Positions 9,002-18,800 of a stretch of 64,000 nt of DNA are shown here, piece after piece. The position numbers and the translations under genes were made by a program. How positions within the stretch are numbered: position 1 is the first letter of the stretch; every line of letters starts with the position of its first letter. Source of the DNA: Selenomonas sputigena ATCC 35185 (GTDB lineage: Bacteria > Bacillota > Negativicutes > Selenomonadales > Selenomonadaceae); assembly GCF_000208405.1 (NCBI RefSeq), contig NC_015437.1:806001-870000 (forward strand), given 5' to 3'. The notes beneath the pieces were generated by a model that was not told where the DNA came from, did no database searches, and saw only the letters and a program-made list of their open reading frames with translations.

Positions 9002-9287
9002 TGAGGAAGCACTGATAAAATGAGGTCGCCCAGATTCGCACAGATGCGCTGTATCTATAGCGGTCAACGTCAGCCAATCATGCAGCGCGCTTCGCGCTTG
9101 CATTCTTGGGACGTTTTCGCATACGAGCCGTTGGCCAATCGTCTGCGTCCTTCGGACTCGACTCTTGGACGGCTCAGCAAGGAGACAAACCGCAGGTGTA
9201 GCGGTGCTACGTCGAGGATTTGTCGACGACGAGAGGACAGCGCAGATGTGTGAAGATGGGTGGCTGAATTTATCAGTGCTTCCTTGA
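9002..9287. repeat. Dispersed TIR element, copy A (long form with extra insert)
   Basis: Terminal inverted repeats are perfect over 15 bp: GGAAGCACTGATAAA (9005-9019) and TTTATCAGTGCTTCC (9269-9283). Both halves of the common core are present (GAGGTCGCCCAGATT..., GTGCTACGTCGAGGATTTGTCGA..., AGATGTGTGAAGATGGGTGG). Between them lies about 125 bp not seen in the other copies, with two related stretches containing CCAATC and TTCTTGG, and small hairpins (GCGCGCTTCGCGC, GTCCTTCGGAC). I see no coding capacity. Confidence 0.85.
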
Positions 9288-9358
9288 GTTTATTATATCA
9301 TTGAAACGCCATTCTATCCAGTGTCGCTAAGGTGTGGCGGATTGTTTTGAAAAAATGC

Positions 9359-9412
9359 GAAAAAGCCCGCCATCCCCACTTCGATAAGTATTGGGGGAAC
9401 GGCGGGCTTTGC
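9359..9412 (-). terminator. Terminator of the Bax-inhibitor-like gene
   Basis: Read on the minus strand, AAAGCCCGCC and CCCCCA pair with TGGGGA and GGCGGGCTTT around a loop of about 15 bases, followed by TTTTTCGCATTTTTT. It lies just past the stop of the minus-strand gene. Confidence 0.85.
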
Positions 9413-9419
9413 GTTGAGG

Positions 9420-10136
9420 TCAGTCTCTTCCCGACAGCATTCGCAGCAAATCGAGAATCTCGACGTAGAGCCAGATGAGGGTCACGAGCAGCGAGAAGGC
9501 GCAGTACCATTCGTAGTCTTTCGACAGGCCTTCCTGCACGCTGCGGTTGATGAGCTCATAGTCCATGAAGAGGCACAGCGTCGCGACGCCGATGATGACA
9601 AGCTCGATGGCGATGGCGACGATGCCGCCGTCGTGCAGCATCGGGAAGTGGATGCCGAAGAAGCCGAGCACCATTTCCGCGATGTACGTGAGGACGACGC
9701 CCGTCAGAGCGATCATCGTGATGCGCATGAACTTCGAGTTGACTGTCACAAGGCCGCGTGCATAGACGAGTCCGGCAGCGATGGCGATGCCGAAGGTCAG
9801 CATGACGGCATTGACGAGGATGTACGGCGAGATGAACGCAAGCGTTACAGAGAGACACGCGAGGCACATGCCTTCAAGAATCGCATAGAGCGGCGCGAGA
9901 AGCCCCGCTGTGCCTGGCTTGAAGGAAACGATCAAGGCCGTGATAAGCCCCATGACGGCGGTGACCATCGTCGTCGTCGGTGTTGCATAGCCCGTGAGCC
10001 AAGTGATGACGGCGGAAGCCGCGACAATGAGGACGAGTCCCGTGCTCTTTATGGCGATGCCGCTGTAGCTTGCGGCTTCGCCCGAGAAGACGGCATCCGT
10101 CGCTCTGCTCATTCTCGATAACATGGGATTGTTCAA
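9420..10136 (-). CDS. Bax inhibitor-1 / YccA family membrane protein
   Basis: A 238-residue protein with about seven hydrophobic segments, of the bacterial Bax-inhibitor-1 (BI-1/YccA) type: SYSGIAIKSTGLVLIVAASAVITW, a glycine-rich middle, and a C-terminal YEWYCAFSLLVTLIWLYVEILDLL segment followed by LRMLSGRD. The family is tied to membrane quality control and ion leak; the substrate is unknown. I place the start at TTG 10136, because AAGGAG lies eight bases before it; the frame stays open for 15 more codons upstream, but those would overlap that ribosome site. Confidence 0.85.
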   Translation of the reverse strand: MNNPMLSRMSRATDAVFSGEAASYSGIAIKSTGLVLIVAASAVITWLTGYATPTTTMVTAVMGLITALIVSFKPGTAGLLAPLYAILEGMCLACLSVTLAFISPYILVNAVMLTFGIAIAAGLVYARGLVTVNSKFMRITMIALTGVVLTYIAEMVLGFFGIHFPMLHDGGIVAIAIELVIIGVATLCLFMDYELINRSVQEGLSKDYEWYCAFSLLVTLIWLYVEILDLLRMLSGRD

Positions 10137-10245
10137 GAGATCAGCTCCTTTGCTGTAGTTGATGAACCAAGGCGCAGACAAGCTGCGACTTTCTTCTATT
10201 ATAAAGGGAGGCAGATGTTTTGTCTACGTTCCTCATGAAATGTAA

Positions 10246-10315
10246 AGAAAGCGCTGATAAAACGAGGTCGCCCAGATGTGCGAAGATGGGTGGCTGAATT
10301 TATCAGTGCTTCCTA
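10246..10315. repeat. Dispersed TIR element, copy B (internally deleted)
   Basis: About 70 bp: AAAGCGCTGATAAA at the left, TTTATCAGTGCTTCC at the right, joined by GAGGTCGCCCAGATGTGCGAAGATGGGTGGC. Compared with the full copies it lacks about 90 bp of the centre. It lies between the divergent Bax-inhibitor-like gene and the glmS promoter. Confidence 0.85.
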
Positions 10316-10361
10316 AAGAAACGGTGTACCACGAGCGGCGAAAGAGGGCGCGTGAATCCTA

Positions 10362-10390
10362 TTGACAAATCAGGGCAGATAAACTAAAAT
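10362..10390 (+). promoter_or_regulatory. glmS promoter (sigma-A type)
   Basis: TTGACA (10362-10367), 17-base spacer, TAAAAT (10385-10390). It lies about 120 bases before the ribozyme and drives it together with glmS. Confidence 0.8.
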
Positions 10391-10510
10391 AGCAAAAATA
10401 TACATCATGCGGTGCATGGAAAATGCTTTCATGCGCTGAATATGAGCGGTCTGCCTGTCGGCTGCGGTGATGGGAAGGAGCATGGAGAACGGGAAAAGGC
10501 GTATGCCTTA

Positions 10511-10637
10511 GCGCGAGACCTTGCAGGAGCGTACTGCAAGGGGACGAGGAAGAGGTTGTCGAACATTCAGCGGATGCCTCTCGGCTGCATCGGTCGTAAA
10601 AAGCTGCAAAGCCCCTTGGTGACGAGGGGGACAAGGT
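10511..10637 (+). ncRNA. glmS ribozyme (glucosamine-6-phosphate activated)
   Basis: The conserved core is plain in the leader of glmS: A/GCGC at the cleavage position (cut expected between 10510 and 10511), then GGACGAGGAAGAGGTT, TCGAACATTCAGCGGATGCC, TCTCGGCTGCATCGG, and a 3' pseudoknot part with GCAAAGCCCCTTGGTGACGAGGGGGAC. Known biology: with glucosamine-6-phosphate bound, the RNA cuts its own 5' end and the message is degraded, giving feedback control of amino-sugar synthesis. The distance to the glmS start (about 80 bases) fits the class. Confidence 0.93.
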
Positions 10638-10676
10638 AGTTCATAAGATGGGCAGGAACAGAAATGAATATGGAAT

Positions 10677-10696
10677 GGCAGGCGTTTTGCCTGCCG
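10677..10696 (+). other. Short hairpin between ribozyme and glmS ribosome site
   Basis: GGCAGGC GTTTT GCCTGCC forms a compact stem directly before TAGGAGG. There is no T run, so it is unlikely to be a terminator; it may shield or stabilise the 5' end of the cleaved message. Confidence 0.5.
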
Positions 10697-10718
10697 GAAA
10701 CTTAGGAGGTTTTTGCCT

Positions 10719-12548
10719 ATGTGTGGAATCGTTGGTTATGTCGGCAAGCGTCAGGCGACGCCGTTTCTCATCGAGGGGCTGACGAAGCTTGAGTATCGCG
10801 GCTATGATTCGTCGGGCATCGCCGTCTTGAACGAGGAGAAGATCCGCGTGGAAAAATGCGTGGGTCGTCTTGCCGAACTCAAGCGAATCATCGAAGGAAA
10901 TGAGCCGGCAGGTCATATCGGCATTGGGCATACGCGTTGGGCGACGCATGGACGTCCGTCGGACAGCAACGCACATCCGCATACGGACTGCGCGGGCAAT
11001 TTTGCCGTTGTGCACAACGGCATCATCGAAAACTATATGTCGCTGAAGGAAGATTTGATTGAAAAAGGTCATTCCTTCAAGTCGGAGACGGATACGGAGG
11101 TTGTCGCACACCTGTTGGAGGAAGTCTACAACGGCGACTTCGAGGCCTCGGTGCGCGAGGTGCTTTCTCGTATCGAAGGATCTTACGCTCTCGTATTCAT
11201 GTCGCGCGAGCATCCCGACCGTCTGATCTGCACGAAGCAGGACAATCCGCTTGTCATCGGTCTCGGCGAAGGGGAGAATTTCATCGCGTCCGACATCCCC
11301 GCGATCATCGCGCGCACGCGGCGCACCTACATCGTCAATGACGGTGAGATGGCGGTCGTCAAGGCGGACGGCGTGCACATCACGAATCGCCGCGGCGAAG
11401 TCGTGACGAAGAAGGTCTTCGAGGTCAACTGGAACGCCGAGGCGGCGGAAAAGGGCGGCTACGAGCACTTCATGCTCAAGGAGATTCACGAGCAGCCGAA
11501 GGCCGTGCGCGACACGATGTCGCCGCGCATTGCCAAGGACGGCAAGCATATCGTCATGGACGAGCTGCGCTGGAGTCGCGAATTCCTCGATTCGTTCAAT
11601 AAGGTTTACATCGTCGCCTGCGGCACGGCGTATCATGCGGGTCTTGTCGGCAAGTACTACATCGAGAAGCTCGCGCGCATCCCCGTCGAGGTTGACGTTG
11701 CGTCGGAGTTCCGCTACCGTTCGCCGATCATCGACGAGAACACCCTGATGATCGTCGTCAGCCAGTCGGGTGAGACGAGCGACACGCTCGCTGCCTTGAA
11801 GGAAGCCAAGCGTCTGGGTGCGAAGAGTCTCGCCGTCACGAACGTCGTCGGCTCGTCCATCGCGCGTGAGGCCGCGCAGGTTCTCTACACCTGGGCGGGA
11901 CCTGAGATCGCCGTTGCCTCGACGAAAGCGTACACGACGCAGCTCATCTTGATGTTCATGCTCGCCGTCTACATGGCAGATCTCAAGGGAACGCTCGCGA
12001 AGGAGCGCAGCGAGGCTTTGATCGAGGGACTTACGAAGATTCCCGCGCAGATCAGCGAGACGCTGAGCGACGTCGAGCCGATCAAGACGTTTGCGAAGCA
12101 GTACGGCTTCAACGAGGACGTCTTCTTCATCGGACGCGGTCTCGACTATCATGTGGCGCTTGAAGGCTCGCTGAAGCTCAAGGAGATTTCCTATATTCAC
12201 GCTGAGGCCTATGCGGCGGGCGAGCTCAAGCACGGCACGCTCGCGCTCATTGTCGAGGGCGTGCCCGTCATTGCGCTCGCGACGCAGAAGAGCGTCTATG
12301 AGAAGACCTTGTCGAACATCAAGGAAGTCAAGGCGCGTGACGCCGTTGTCATCGGCATTGCCGCCGAGGGCGATACGGAACTCGAAAAGTACGTCGATCA
12401 CGTCATCCACGTGCCTGAGACGGATGAACTTCTGATTCCTCTCTTGACGGTCGTGCCGCTGCAGCTGCTCGCCTACTTCGCCGCCATCACGCGCGGCTGC
12501 GACGTGGACAAGCCGCGCAACCTCGCGAAGTCCGTCACGGTCGAATGA
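10719..12548 (+). CDS. glmS: Glutamine-fructose-6-phosphate aminotransferase GlmS
   Basis: Makes glucosamine-6-phosphate from fructose-6-phosphate and glutamine, the entry to peptidoglycan and LPS amino sugars. The 609-residue protein has an N-terminal class-II glutaminase domain starting MCGIVGYVG, where Cys2 becomes the N-terminal nucleophile, with HTRWATHG and HNGIIENY. Two SIS isomerase domains follow (SQSGETSDTLAAL and STKAYTTQ; then GRGLDYHVALEGSLKLKEISYIHAEAY), and it ends PRNLAKSVTVE. ATG 10719 is fixed by TAGGAGG and the need for Cys2; a TTG two codons earlier is less likely. Regulated by the ribozyme upstream. Confidence 0.97.
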   Translation: MCGIVGYVGKRQATPFLIEGLTKLEYRGYDSSGIAVLNEEKIRVEKCVGRLAELKRIIEGNEPAGHIGIGHTRWATHGRPSDSNAHPHTDCAGNFAVVHNGIIENYMSLKEDLIEKGHSFKSETDTEVVAHLLEEVYNGDFEASVREVLSRIEGSYALVFMSREHPDRLICTKQDNPLVIGLGEGENFIASDIPAIIARTRRTYIVNDGEMAVVKADGVHITNRRGEVVTKKVFEVNWNAEAAEKGGYEHFMLKEIHEQPKAVRDTMSPRIAKDGKHIVMDELRWSREFLDSFNKVYIVACGTAYHAGLVGKYYIEKLARIPVEVDVASEFRYRSPIIDENTLMIVVSQSGETSDTLAALKEAKRLGAKSLAVTNVVGSSIAREAAQVLYTWAGPEIAVASTKAYTTQLILMFMLAVYMADLKGTLAKERSEALIEGLTKIPAQISETLSDVEPIKTFAKQYGFNEDVFFIGRGLDYHVALEGSLKLKEISYIHAEAYAAGELKHGTLALIVEGVPVIALATQKSVYEKTLSNIKEVKARDAVVIGIAAEGDTELEKYVDHVIHVPETDELLIPLLTVVPLQLLAYFAAITRGCDVDKPRNLAKSVTVE

Positions 12549-12572
12549 TGCTAGAAGAAATGAGGGGTTAAA

Positions 12573-14075
12573 ATGGCATATTATTTCACAGAGCCGTCGC
12601 ATACCTTTGGTGAATACTTGCTCGTGCCCGGGTACTCCTCGGAGCAGTGCGTTCCGGCGAATGTCTCGCTTCAGACGCCGCTCGTGAAGTTCCGTCGCGG
12701 AGAAGAGCCGAAGATCAAGATGAACATTCCGATGACCTCGGCGATCATGCAGGCGGTATCGAACGACACGATGGCGATTGCCTTGGCGCGCGAGGGCGGC
12801 GTGTCCTTCATCTACGGTTCGCAGACGCCCGAGCAGGAAGCGGCGATGATCTCTCGCGTCAAGAACTATAAGTCGGGCTTCGTGAGCAGCGATTCGAACA
12901 TCAAGCCGACGACGACGCTCGGCGAGGTCTTGGCGCTCAAGGACGCGACGGGACATTCGACGATGGCGGTCACGGAGGACGGCACGCCGAACGGCAAGCT
13001 CGTCGGCATCGTCACGAGCCGCGACTACCGCGTGACGCGCATGAGCTTCGACACGCCCGTCAAGGACTTCATGACGCCGTTCGAACGCCTCATTTATGCG
13101 GATGCCAATCTCACGCTGCCGCAGGCGAACGATCTCATCTGGGAGCATAAGCTCAACATGCTGCCGCTCATTGACGAGAACCAGCGTCTGCGCTACATGG
13201 TGTTCCGCAAGGACTATACGGACAACAAGGAAAACGAGTTGGAACTGATCGACGAGCGCAAACGCTATATCGTCGGCGCGGGCATCAATACGCGCGACTA
13301 CGCCGAGCGCGTGCCAGCGCTCCTTGAGGCGGGCGCGGACGTCCTTTGCATCGACTCTTCCGAGGGCTATTCGGAGTGGCAGAAGAAGACGCTTGAGTAC
13401 ATCCACAAGGAATTTGGCGAGGATGTCAAGGTCGGTGCAGGAAACGTCGTTGACGGCGAAGGCTTCCGCTTCCTCGCGGATGCGGGCGCAGACTTCGTCA
13501 AGGTCGGCATCGGCGGCGGCTCGATCTGCATCACGCGCGAGACGAAGGGTATCGGCCGCGGTCAGGCGACGGCGGTCATCGACGTCTGCCGCGCACGCGA
13601 CGAGTATTTCAAGGAAAAGGGCGTCTACATCCCCGTCTGCTCGGACGGCGGCATCGTGCACGACTATCACATGACGCTCGCTCTGGCGATGGGCGCGGAC
13701 TTCATGATGCTCGGCCGCTACTTCTCGCGTTTTGACGAGAGCCCGACGGACAAGGTCAAGGTCAACGGCACCTACTATAAGGAATATTGGGGCGAAGGAT
13801 CGAACCGCGCGCGCAACTGGCAGCGCTACGACCTCGGCGGCGACCGCAAGCTGTCGTTTGAAGAGGGCGTCGACTCCTACGTTCCCTATGCCGGTTCCCT
13901 GCGCGACAACATCCACATCTCGCTGAGCAAGATCCGCTCGACGATGTGCAACTGCGGTGCGCTCAACCTCAGTGAGCTGCGCGACAAAGCGAAGATCACG
14001 CTCGTATCCTCGACGAGCATCGTCGAGGGCGGCTCGCACGATGTCATCTTGAAGGACAAGTTTGGACGCGACTGA
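12573..14075 (+). CDS. guaB: Inosine-5'-monophosphate dehydrogenase
   Basis: Oxidises IMP to XMP with NAD, the committed step to GTP. The 500-residue product has the (beta/alpha)8 barrel with two CBS domains inserted at about residues 95-230 ([11 protein letters not shown] ... [13 protein letters not shown] and [12 protein letters not shown] ... MLPLIDE). The catalytic loop [12 protein letters not shown] contains Cys319, and [28 protein letters not shown] is the phosphate site. The start is ATG 12573 after GAGGGG. It follows glmS by 24 bases and is followed by a strong terminator, so a glmS-guaB transcript is likely. Confidence 0.95.
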   Translation: MAYYFTEPSHTFGEYLLVPGYSSEQCVPANVSLQTPLVKFRRGEEPKIKMNIPMTSAIMQAVSNDTMAIALAREGGVSFIYGSQTPEQEAAMISRVKNYKSGFVSSDSNIKPTTTLGEVLALKDATGHSTMAVTEDGTPNGKLVGIVTSRDYRVTRMSFDTPVKDFMTPFERLIYADANLTLPQANDLIWEHKLNMLPLIDENQRLRYMVFRKDYTDNKENELELIDERKRYIVGAGINTRDYAERVPALLEAGADVLCIDSSEGYSEWQKKTLEYIHKEFGEDVKVGAGNVVDGEGFRFLADAGADFVKVGIGGGSICITRETKGIGRGQATAVIDVCRARDEYFKEKGVYIPVCSDGGIVHDYHMTLALAMGADFMMLGRYFSRFDESPTDKVKVNGTYYKEYWGEGSNRARNWQRYDLGGDRKLSFEEGVDSYVPYAGSLRDNIHISLSKIRSTMCNCGALNLSELRDKAKITLVSSTSIVEGGSHDVILKDKFGRD

Positions 14076-14097
14076 TTTTTTGCGATTCATAGCATAG

Positions 14098-14131
14098 CAA
14101 AAGCCCTTCCGCACCGGCGGAAGGGCTTTTG
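14098..14131 (+). terminator. Terminator after guaB
   Basis: AAAAGCCCTTCCGCC-type stem: AAGCCCTTCCGC, loop ACC, GGCGGAAGGGCTTTT. Near-perfect pairing and a T tail. Confidence 0.9.
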
Positions 14132-14318
14132 ACGTGGTGAGCCGCCCTTACAGAAGCTCGGAATCTCAGCAGACTGCCTATTGCTTTCTGTAAAGAGTGA
14201 GGACATATGTACAGCGTGCCGCCCTGATGAAACTGTTGCGAGAAACAGGCAAAAAGCAAATCATACCGTTTCGCGTGACGGCTGAATAAATGTCCTAAAG
14301 GTTTACACATTTTTATCC

Positions 14319-14350
14319 TTGACAATGCTCGCCGCAGTACGTACCATGAT
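14319..14350 (+). promoter_or_regulatory. Candidate promoter of the BREX operon
   Basis: TTGACA (14319-14324), 17 bases, TACCAT (14342-14347), running on into GATAGAAGAATTAG. The stretch 14132-14318 before it holds no gene I can support. A repeat element (14419-14582) lies between this site and brxA. Confidence 0.55.
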
Positions 14351-14418
14351 AGAAGAATTAGCGACGGAGTTTGTTGGCTTCTTCATTCGATGATGCTTGC
14401 ACGAGATGTGGCAAACGT

Positions 14419-14582
14419 AAGGAAGCGCTGATAAATGAGATCGTCCAGATTTGCACAGATACGCTGTATCTATCGAGGAGATAAACCGCAGGCGTAGTGG
14501 TGCTACGTCGAGGATTTGTCGACGACGAGAGGACAGCGCAGATGTGTAAAGATGGGCGGTTGAATTTATCAGTGATTCCTTA
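14419..14582. repeat. Dispersed TIR element, copy C (full length, in the BREX leader)
   Basis: 164 bp from AAGGAAGCGCTGATAAA to TTTATCAGTGATTCCTT. The core is GAGATCGTCCAGATTTGCACAGATACG..., then CGCAGGCGTAGTGGTGCTACG, TCGAGGATTTGTCGACGACGAG and AGATGTGTAAAGATGGGCGG. It would form part of the untranslated leader of the BREX message. Confidence 0.88.
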
Positions 14583-14666
14583 ATTGAAAGCTTTGCTGCA
14601 GTGTGGAGATGTAATGGGGATCGTTGCTATGCAAAGAAAATGAAACCATACGGCCGGAGGTGAATC

Positions 14667-15296
14667 ATGCCGCAGGAAATCGACGGAAAAAGAAAAGCAT
14701 CCAGTCCATACAGCGCGGTCATGACACGAGAGCAGTTCTTGTTTCACGAAACGCGAATCACGGCGAAACTGCTGGATGAAGGACTTGAAAAGGATGAAAT
14801 CATAAAGAAGGTTTTTTCCGAAAATCTTTTTCAGTATCCCACAGAAAAATCTATTCGCCGTATGGTTCTTACTTGTCTGCGGCGCTTGGAGGCTTTGTCC
14901 GATCAAACATTGATCACTGCCATAGCTGTTGAATCTGGTGATGTGGCAAAGCAAATATGTCTTTATGCCATGATGCGCCAATATCGCTTGGTATGGGATT
15001 TTATGCTCACGGTCATTGGCGAGAAATATCGTAATTTGGATCATTCCTTCAGCAAGATGGATTTGCATGGATTTTTCCTGCGGCTGCAGGAGCAGGATGA
15101 TGGGGTGGCTGCATGGAGCGATCAGACGATTGCAAAACTTAGGCAGGTGCTCACGAAAATCTTGGTGGAAAACGGGTATCTGGACAGCATCAAAGCGGAG
15201 AGATTGAATCCCGTGCTGCTCAGTCCGATTTTGGAACGTGCGATACGAGAGTCTGGGCAGGAAGCAGCCCTGCCGGCTTTCAACTGTCTGGGATAG
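14667..15296 (+). CDS. brxA: BREX protein BrxA (DUF1819)
   Basis: A 209-residue protein. The family is a small helical, DNA-binding-like protein that opens most type I BREX operons. The N-terminal part (SSPYSAVMTREQFLFHETRITAKLLDEGL) and the run LFQYPTEKSIRRMVLTCLRRLEAL match the usual pattern. ATG 14667 follows CCGGAGGTG. The gene is 12 bases before brxB and its third-position use is more AT-rich than in neighbouring housekeeping genes, which suggests horizontal gain. Assignment rests on sequence plus the unmistakable operon order. Confidence 0.85.
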   Translation: MPQEIDGKRKASSPYSAVMTREQFLFHETRITAKLLDEGLEKDEIIKKVFSENLFQYPTEKSIRRMVLTCLRRLEALSDQTLITAIAVESGDVAKQICLYAMMRQYRLVWDFMLTVIGEKYRNLDHSFSKMDLHGFFLRLQEQDDGVAAWSDQTIAKLRQVLTKILVENGYLDSIKAERLNPVLLSPILERAIRESGQEAALPAFNCLG

Positions 15297-15308
15297 GAGA
15301 ATAAGCGG

Positions 15309-15866
15309 ATGAGCAAACTGAACGAGCGCCTTGACGCCCTTCGGAAGCTGGTGCAGAGTCAAGATTTTCTCAACGGAAAAGGACTGTCCAACGAGGTCAA
15401 TATTCGCATTTTTTGTTATCATCCCAAGGATGAAATGGCTGTCCGTCATTTTACGGAAAAATTGACGGAGGGTGTTGGCACGGGCTGCCGCATCATAGAA
15501 TACAACCTTTACAAAGTGTTTCTTGCCATTTGCGAGGATAAGCGCATCGCGGACAAAATCCCCGATTTAGAAAATAAAAAGGGACATAAATTCGTCTTGG
15601 GACACCTGGCGCGTATAGCAAACAATCTCGCCTTTATCGAAAAAATGAAGGCTGAGCCTCATAACGTCGGCGATGTCATTCTCATCACGGGCGTGGGAGA
15701 GGCGTTTCCCTTTATCCGTGTTCATGCGCTTTTGGATGCCATGCAGCCGCATTTTTGCGATGTGCCGATCCTGGTCATGTACCCAGGGACATTTGACGGC
15801 CGCTATGTAAGATTGTTCGACAAGCTGACACCCAATCCGTATTATCGAGCCTTTAATGTAGTGTAG
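15309..15866 (+). CDS. brxB: BREX protein BrxB (DUF1788)
   Basis: A 185-residue protein with the DUF1788 features: an N-terminal helix (SKLNERLDALRKLVQSQDFLNGKGLSNEVNIRIF, in parts), a middle KGHKFVLGHLARIANNL segment and a C-terminal VMYPGTFDG...LFDKL...YYRAFNVV. Its biochemical role is not established; it is required for BREX methylation and defence in studied systems. Second gene of the operon, ending 12 bases before the likely brxC start. Confidence 0.87.
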   Translation: MSKLNERLDALRKLVQSQDFLNGKGLSNEVNIRIFCYHPKDEMAVRHFTEKLTEGVGTGCRIIEYNLYKVFLAICEDKRIADKIPDLENKKGHKFVLGHLARIANNLAFIEKMKAEPHNVGDVILITGVGEAFPFIRVHALLDAMQPHFCDVPILVMYPGTFDGRYVRLFDKLTPNPYYRAFNVV

Positions 15867-15878
15867 GAGATGTGCCTT

Positions 15879-18800
15879 ATGATGATAAAAAACATGTTCG
15901 CCGAGGACATTGACCGCAAAATCAACGGCGTAGTCAAAGTTGAGCAGGATGAAAGCGCCATTCTCGTGCAGGAACTGGATGAATATGTCATCACGAAGGA
16001 ACTGAAAAAGCACTTTATCGCTTTTTTCAATAACTACGGCGAGTCCTTTGAAGAAAATATCTCCGATATTGGCGTGTGGATTTCCGGCTTCTTTGGCAGC
16101 GGTAAATCCCACTTTTTGAAAATGCTCTCCTATCTCCTGGAGAACAAAGAAGTGCAGGGCGTAAAGACCGTGGAGCGTTTCCGTAAGAAATTTGAGGACG
16201 ACGCCGCCGCGTTCATGCCGATTGACAAGGTCACCCGTGGAGAAACGCACACCATTCTCTTCAATATTGACGTGCAAAGTTCCGGACAAAAGGACGAAAC
16301 GGCTGTTCTTCGTGTATTTGCCAAGATGTTTTATCACTATCTGGGCTTTTACGGTGAAGATTTGAAGGTCGCAAAATTGGAGCAGTTTATCGAAAAACAA
16401 GGCAAGACCGCCGAGTTCCGTCGGGTATTCGAGGAAAAGAACGGCGCATCGTGGCTGTCCTCCCGTGATTCCTTTGCGTTCTTTGAGGACGATGTGGTCA
16501 GCACTCTGACGCAAGTCCTCGGCATGAGTGAGAGTGCCGCTGAAAACTGGTTTAACGGCACACAGACCGTGGACATCTCCATTGCCAAGCTGGTATCCGA
16601 GATCAAGGAATATTCGGATGCCAAGCCTCAGGATTTTCGGCTGCTCTTTATGATTGATGAAGTGGGGCAGTATGTTGGCGATGACAGAAGTTTGCTTCTC
16701 AATCTTCAGTCGCTGGTGGAAACGATCGGAGCTGAGTGCAAAGGAAAAGTTTGGGTGGTCTGCACCGGGCAGGAAGCCATCGACGAGGTCATCAAGGCGC
16801 GGGAAAATGAGTTCTCCCGCATTCAGGCGCGATTCAAGACGCGTCTCTCCCTCTCCTCAGCCTCGGCGGATGAGGTGATTCAGAAGCGTATCTTGAAGAA
16901 AACGCCGGACGCCCAAGAGGAGCTGGAATCTCTCTATACGCAAAACGACTCCGTGCTGAAAAACCTCTTCAGCTTCACGGAGTCGGTGAAAGATATTCGC
17001 GGCTACAACGGCGCCGCCGAATTTGCCCGGAATTTCCCCTTCGTCCCCTATCAGTTCATCCTCATGCAGAAGGTCTTTGCCGAAATCCGCAAGCACGGCA
17101 ATTCCGGCAAACATCTCTCGGGCGGCGAACGTTCCATGCTCTCGGGCTTTCAGGAGGCGGCGCAGAAAATCGAAGACAAGAACGAGTATGCCCTTGCGCC
17201 TTTCTATCTTTTCTATGACACAGTGCATACCTTCCTTGACAGTTCCATTCGCCAGGTCATCGAGCGGGCAGAACGGGCAGCCGAGGCAGGACATGGCCTG
17301 GAAATGCAGGATGTGGCTGTGCTGAAACTCCTCTACCTCGTGCGCTATGTGGACGATGTGAAAGCGACCCTCGACAATCTTGTTATCCTTATGGCGGATA
17401 AGATCAGCCTCGATAAAATCGCCGTGCGGGAGCGAGTGGGCGCGTCCCTTGAGCGGCTCCTCACGCAGAACTACATCGGTCGCGCAGGGGAAATCTATAG
17501 CTTCCTCACCGACGAGGAACAGGATATTCAGCGCGACATTTACCGCAATACCGTCGTGGATACCGCCGCCGTCGTGTCCCAAATCGGCAGCATGATTTTT
17601 GGCGATATTTATACAGCCAGGAAATATCGCTATGGCGGCAAATATGATTTTCCCCTTGACGGGATGGTGGATAACACTGTCGTAGGCACAGCGACGGGCG
17701 GCATGAAACTCAAAATCCTCACCGTAGCTGCAGATGCCGTCGAAAAAACAGACCTGCGTCTTACTGCCGAATCCGTTGGGCAGGCTTTGGTCGTTCTCGC
17801 CGACACACCTTACTATCAATCCCTTGAAAACGCCATGAAGGTGCATAAGTACGTCAAGCAGAAAAATATGACGCAGCTTCCTCCGTCGGTGCAGGCCATC
17901 ATCCGAAGCCATCAGGAAGAGGCGCGAAAGTACGAGTTGGAAGCAAAAAAAGAACTCGTCAAAGCCATAGAAACGGCGGAGTTTTATGTAGACGGAGAAC
18001 ATCTGCTGCTGAAAGGCGGCGATGCCAAGGGGATGATCGACCAGGCGCTGGAGTATCTCGTCGACCATGTCTACAGCGATCTTTCTCTGATTCGTAAAAA
18101 TGCGGACAGCGAGGCGGATATTTCCTCCATCCTGCGCGGTACGGAGCAGACCCTCTTCGGCACGGGAGCGAACAGCGAAGCCGCTGTCAAGGTGGAGGAA
18201 TATCTGGAGATACAGCACGCCAAAAAACTGCGCACCTCGATGCAGGACATCCAGAGTCGCTATAAGGGGATTCCCTACGGTTGGAAGGAATTGGACATCG
18301 CCTGTGTGGTGGCGCAGCTCATCCACGAGCAGAAGGTCACCGTGAAATATGGCGGCAGTACCATCCAGCCGAATGATCCGAAACTCCCTCAGATGCTTCA
18401 TAAGAAGAGTGAGATCGGCAGCACTATCGTTTCGAAGCGCCAGACGGTATCTCTTGCCAAAATCCGCGAAGTCCGAGAGTTCCTGCGCGATTACTTCGAT
18501 GAGATGGACGTGCCCGAGGACGAGGATGGGCTGATCCGCCACATCACAGTCCGATTCGAGGGGGAAAAGGCGCGGTATGAAAACCTCCTCGCCCTCTATG
18601 CGGGGCGCAAATACCCCGATAAACTCCTGGTTTCTTCGGCGGTAGATGCCATGAAGGAGCTTCTCTCGCACGCCAAGGACAATATGGCGCTCATTGACTA
18701 CGTAATCAAAAAGCAGGATGCGATCTGTGATCTGAAAGAACAGGTACAGAATGTCGAATCCTTCTTCAGCAATCAGAAAGCGCTTTTTGACGAGGCGGTG

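Noticed and set aside
10641-14114. Minus-strand open frame of 1157 codons opposite glmS and guaB
   Set aside because: Antisense shadow of two strongly recognised genes; composition unlike a real protein.
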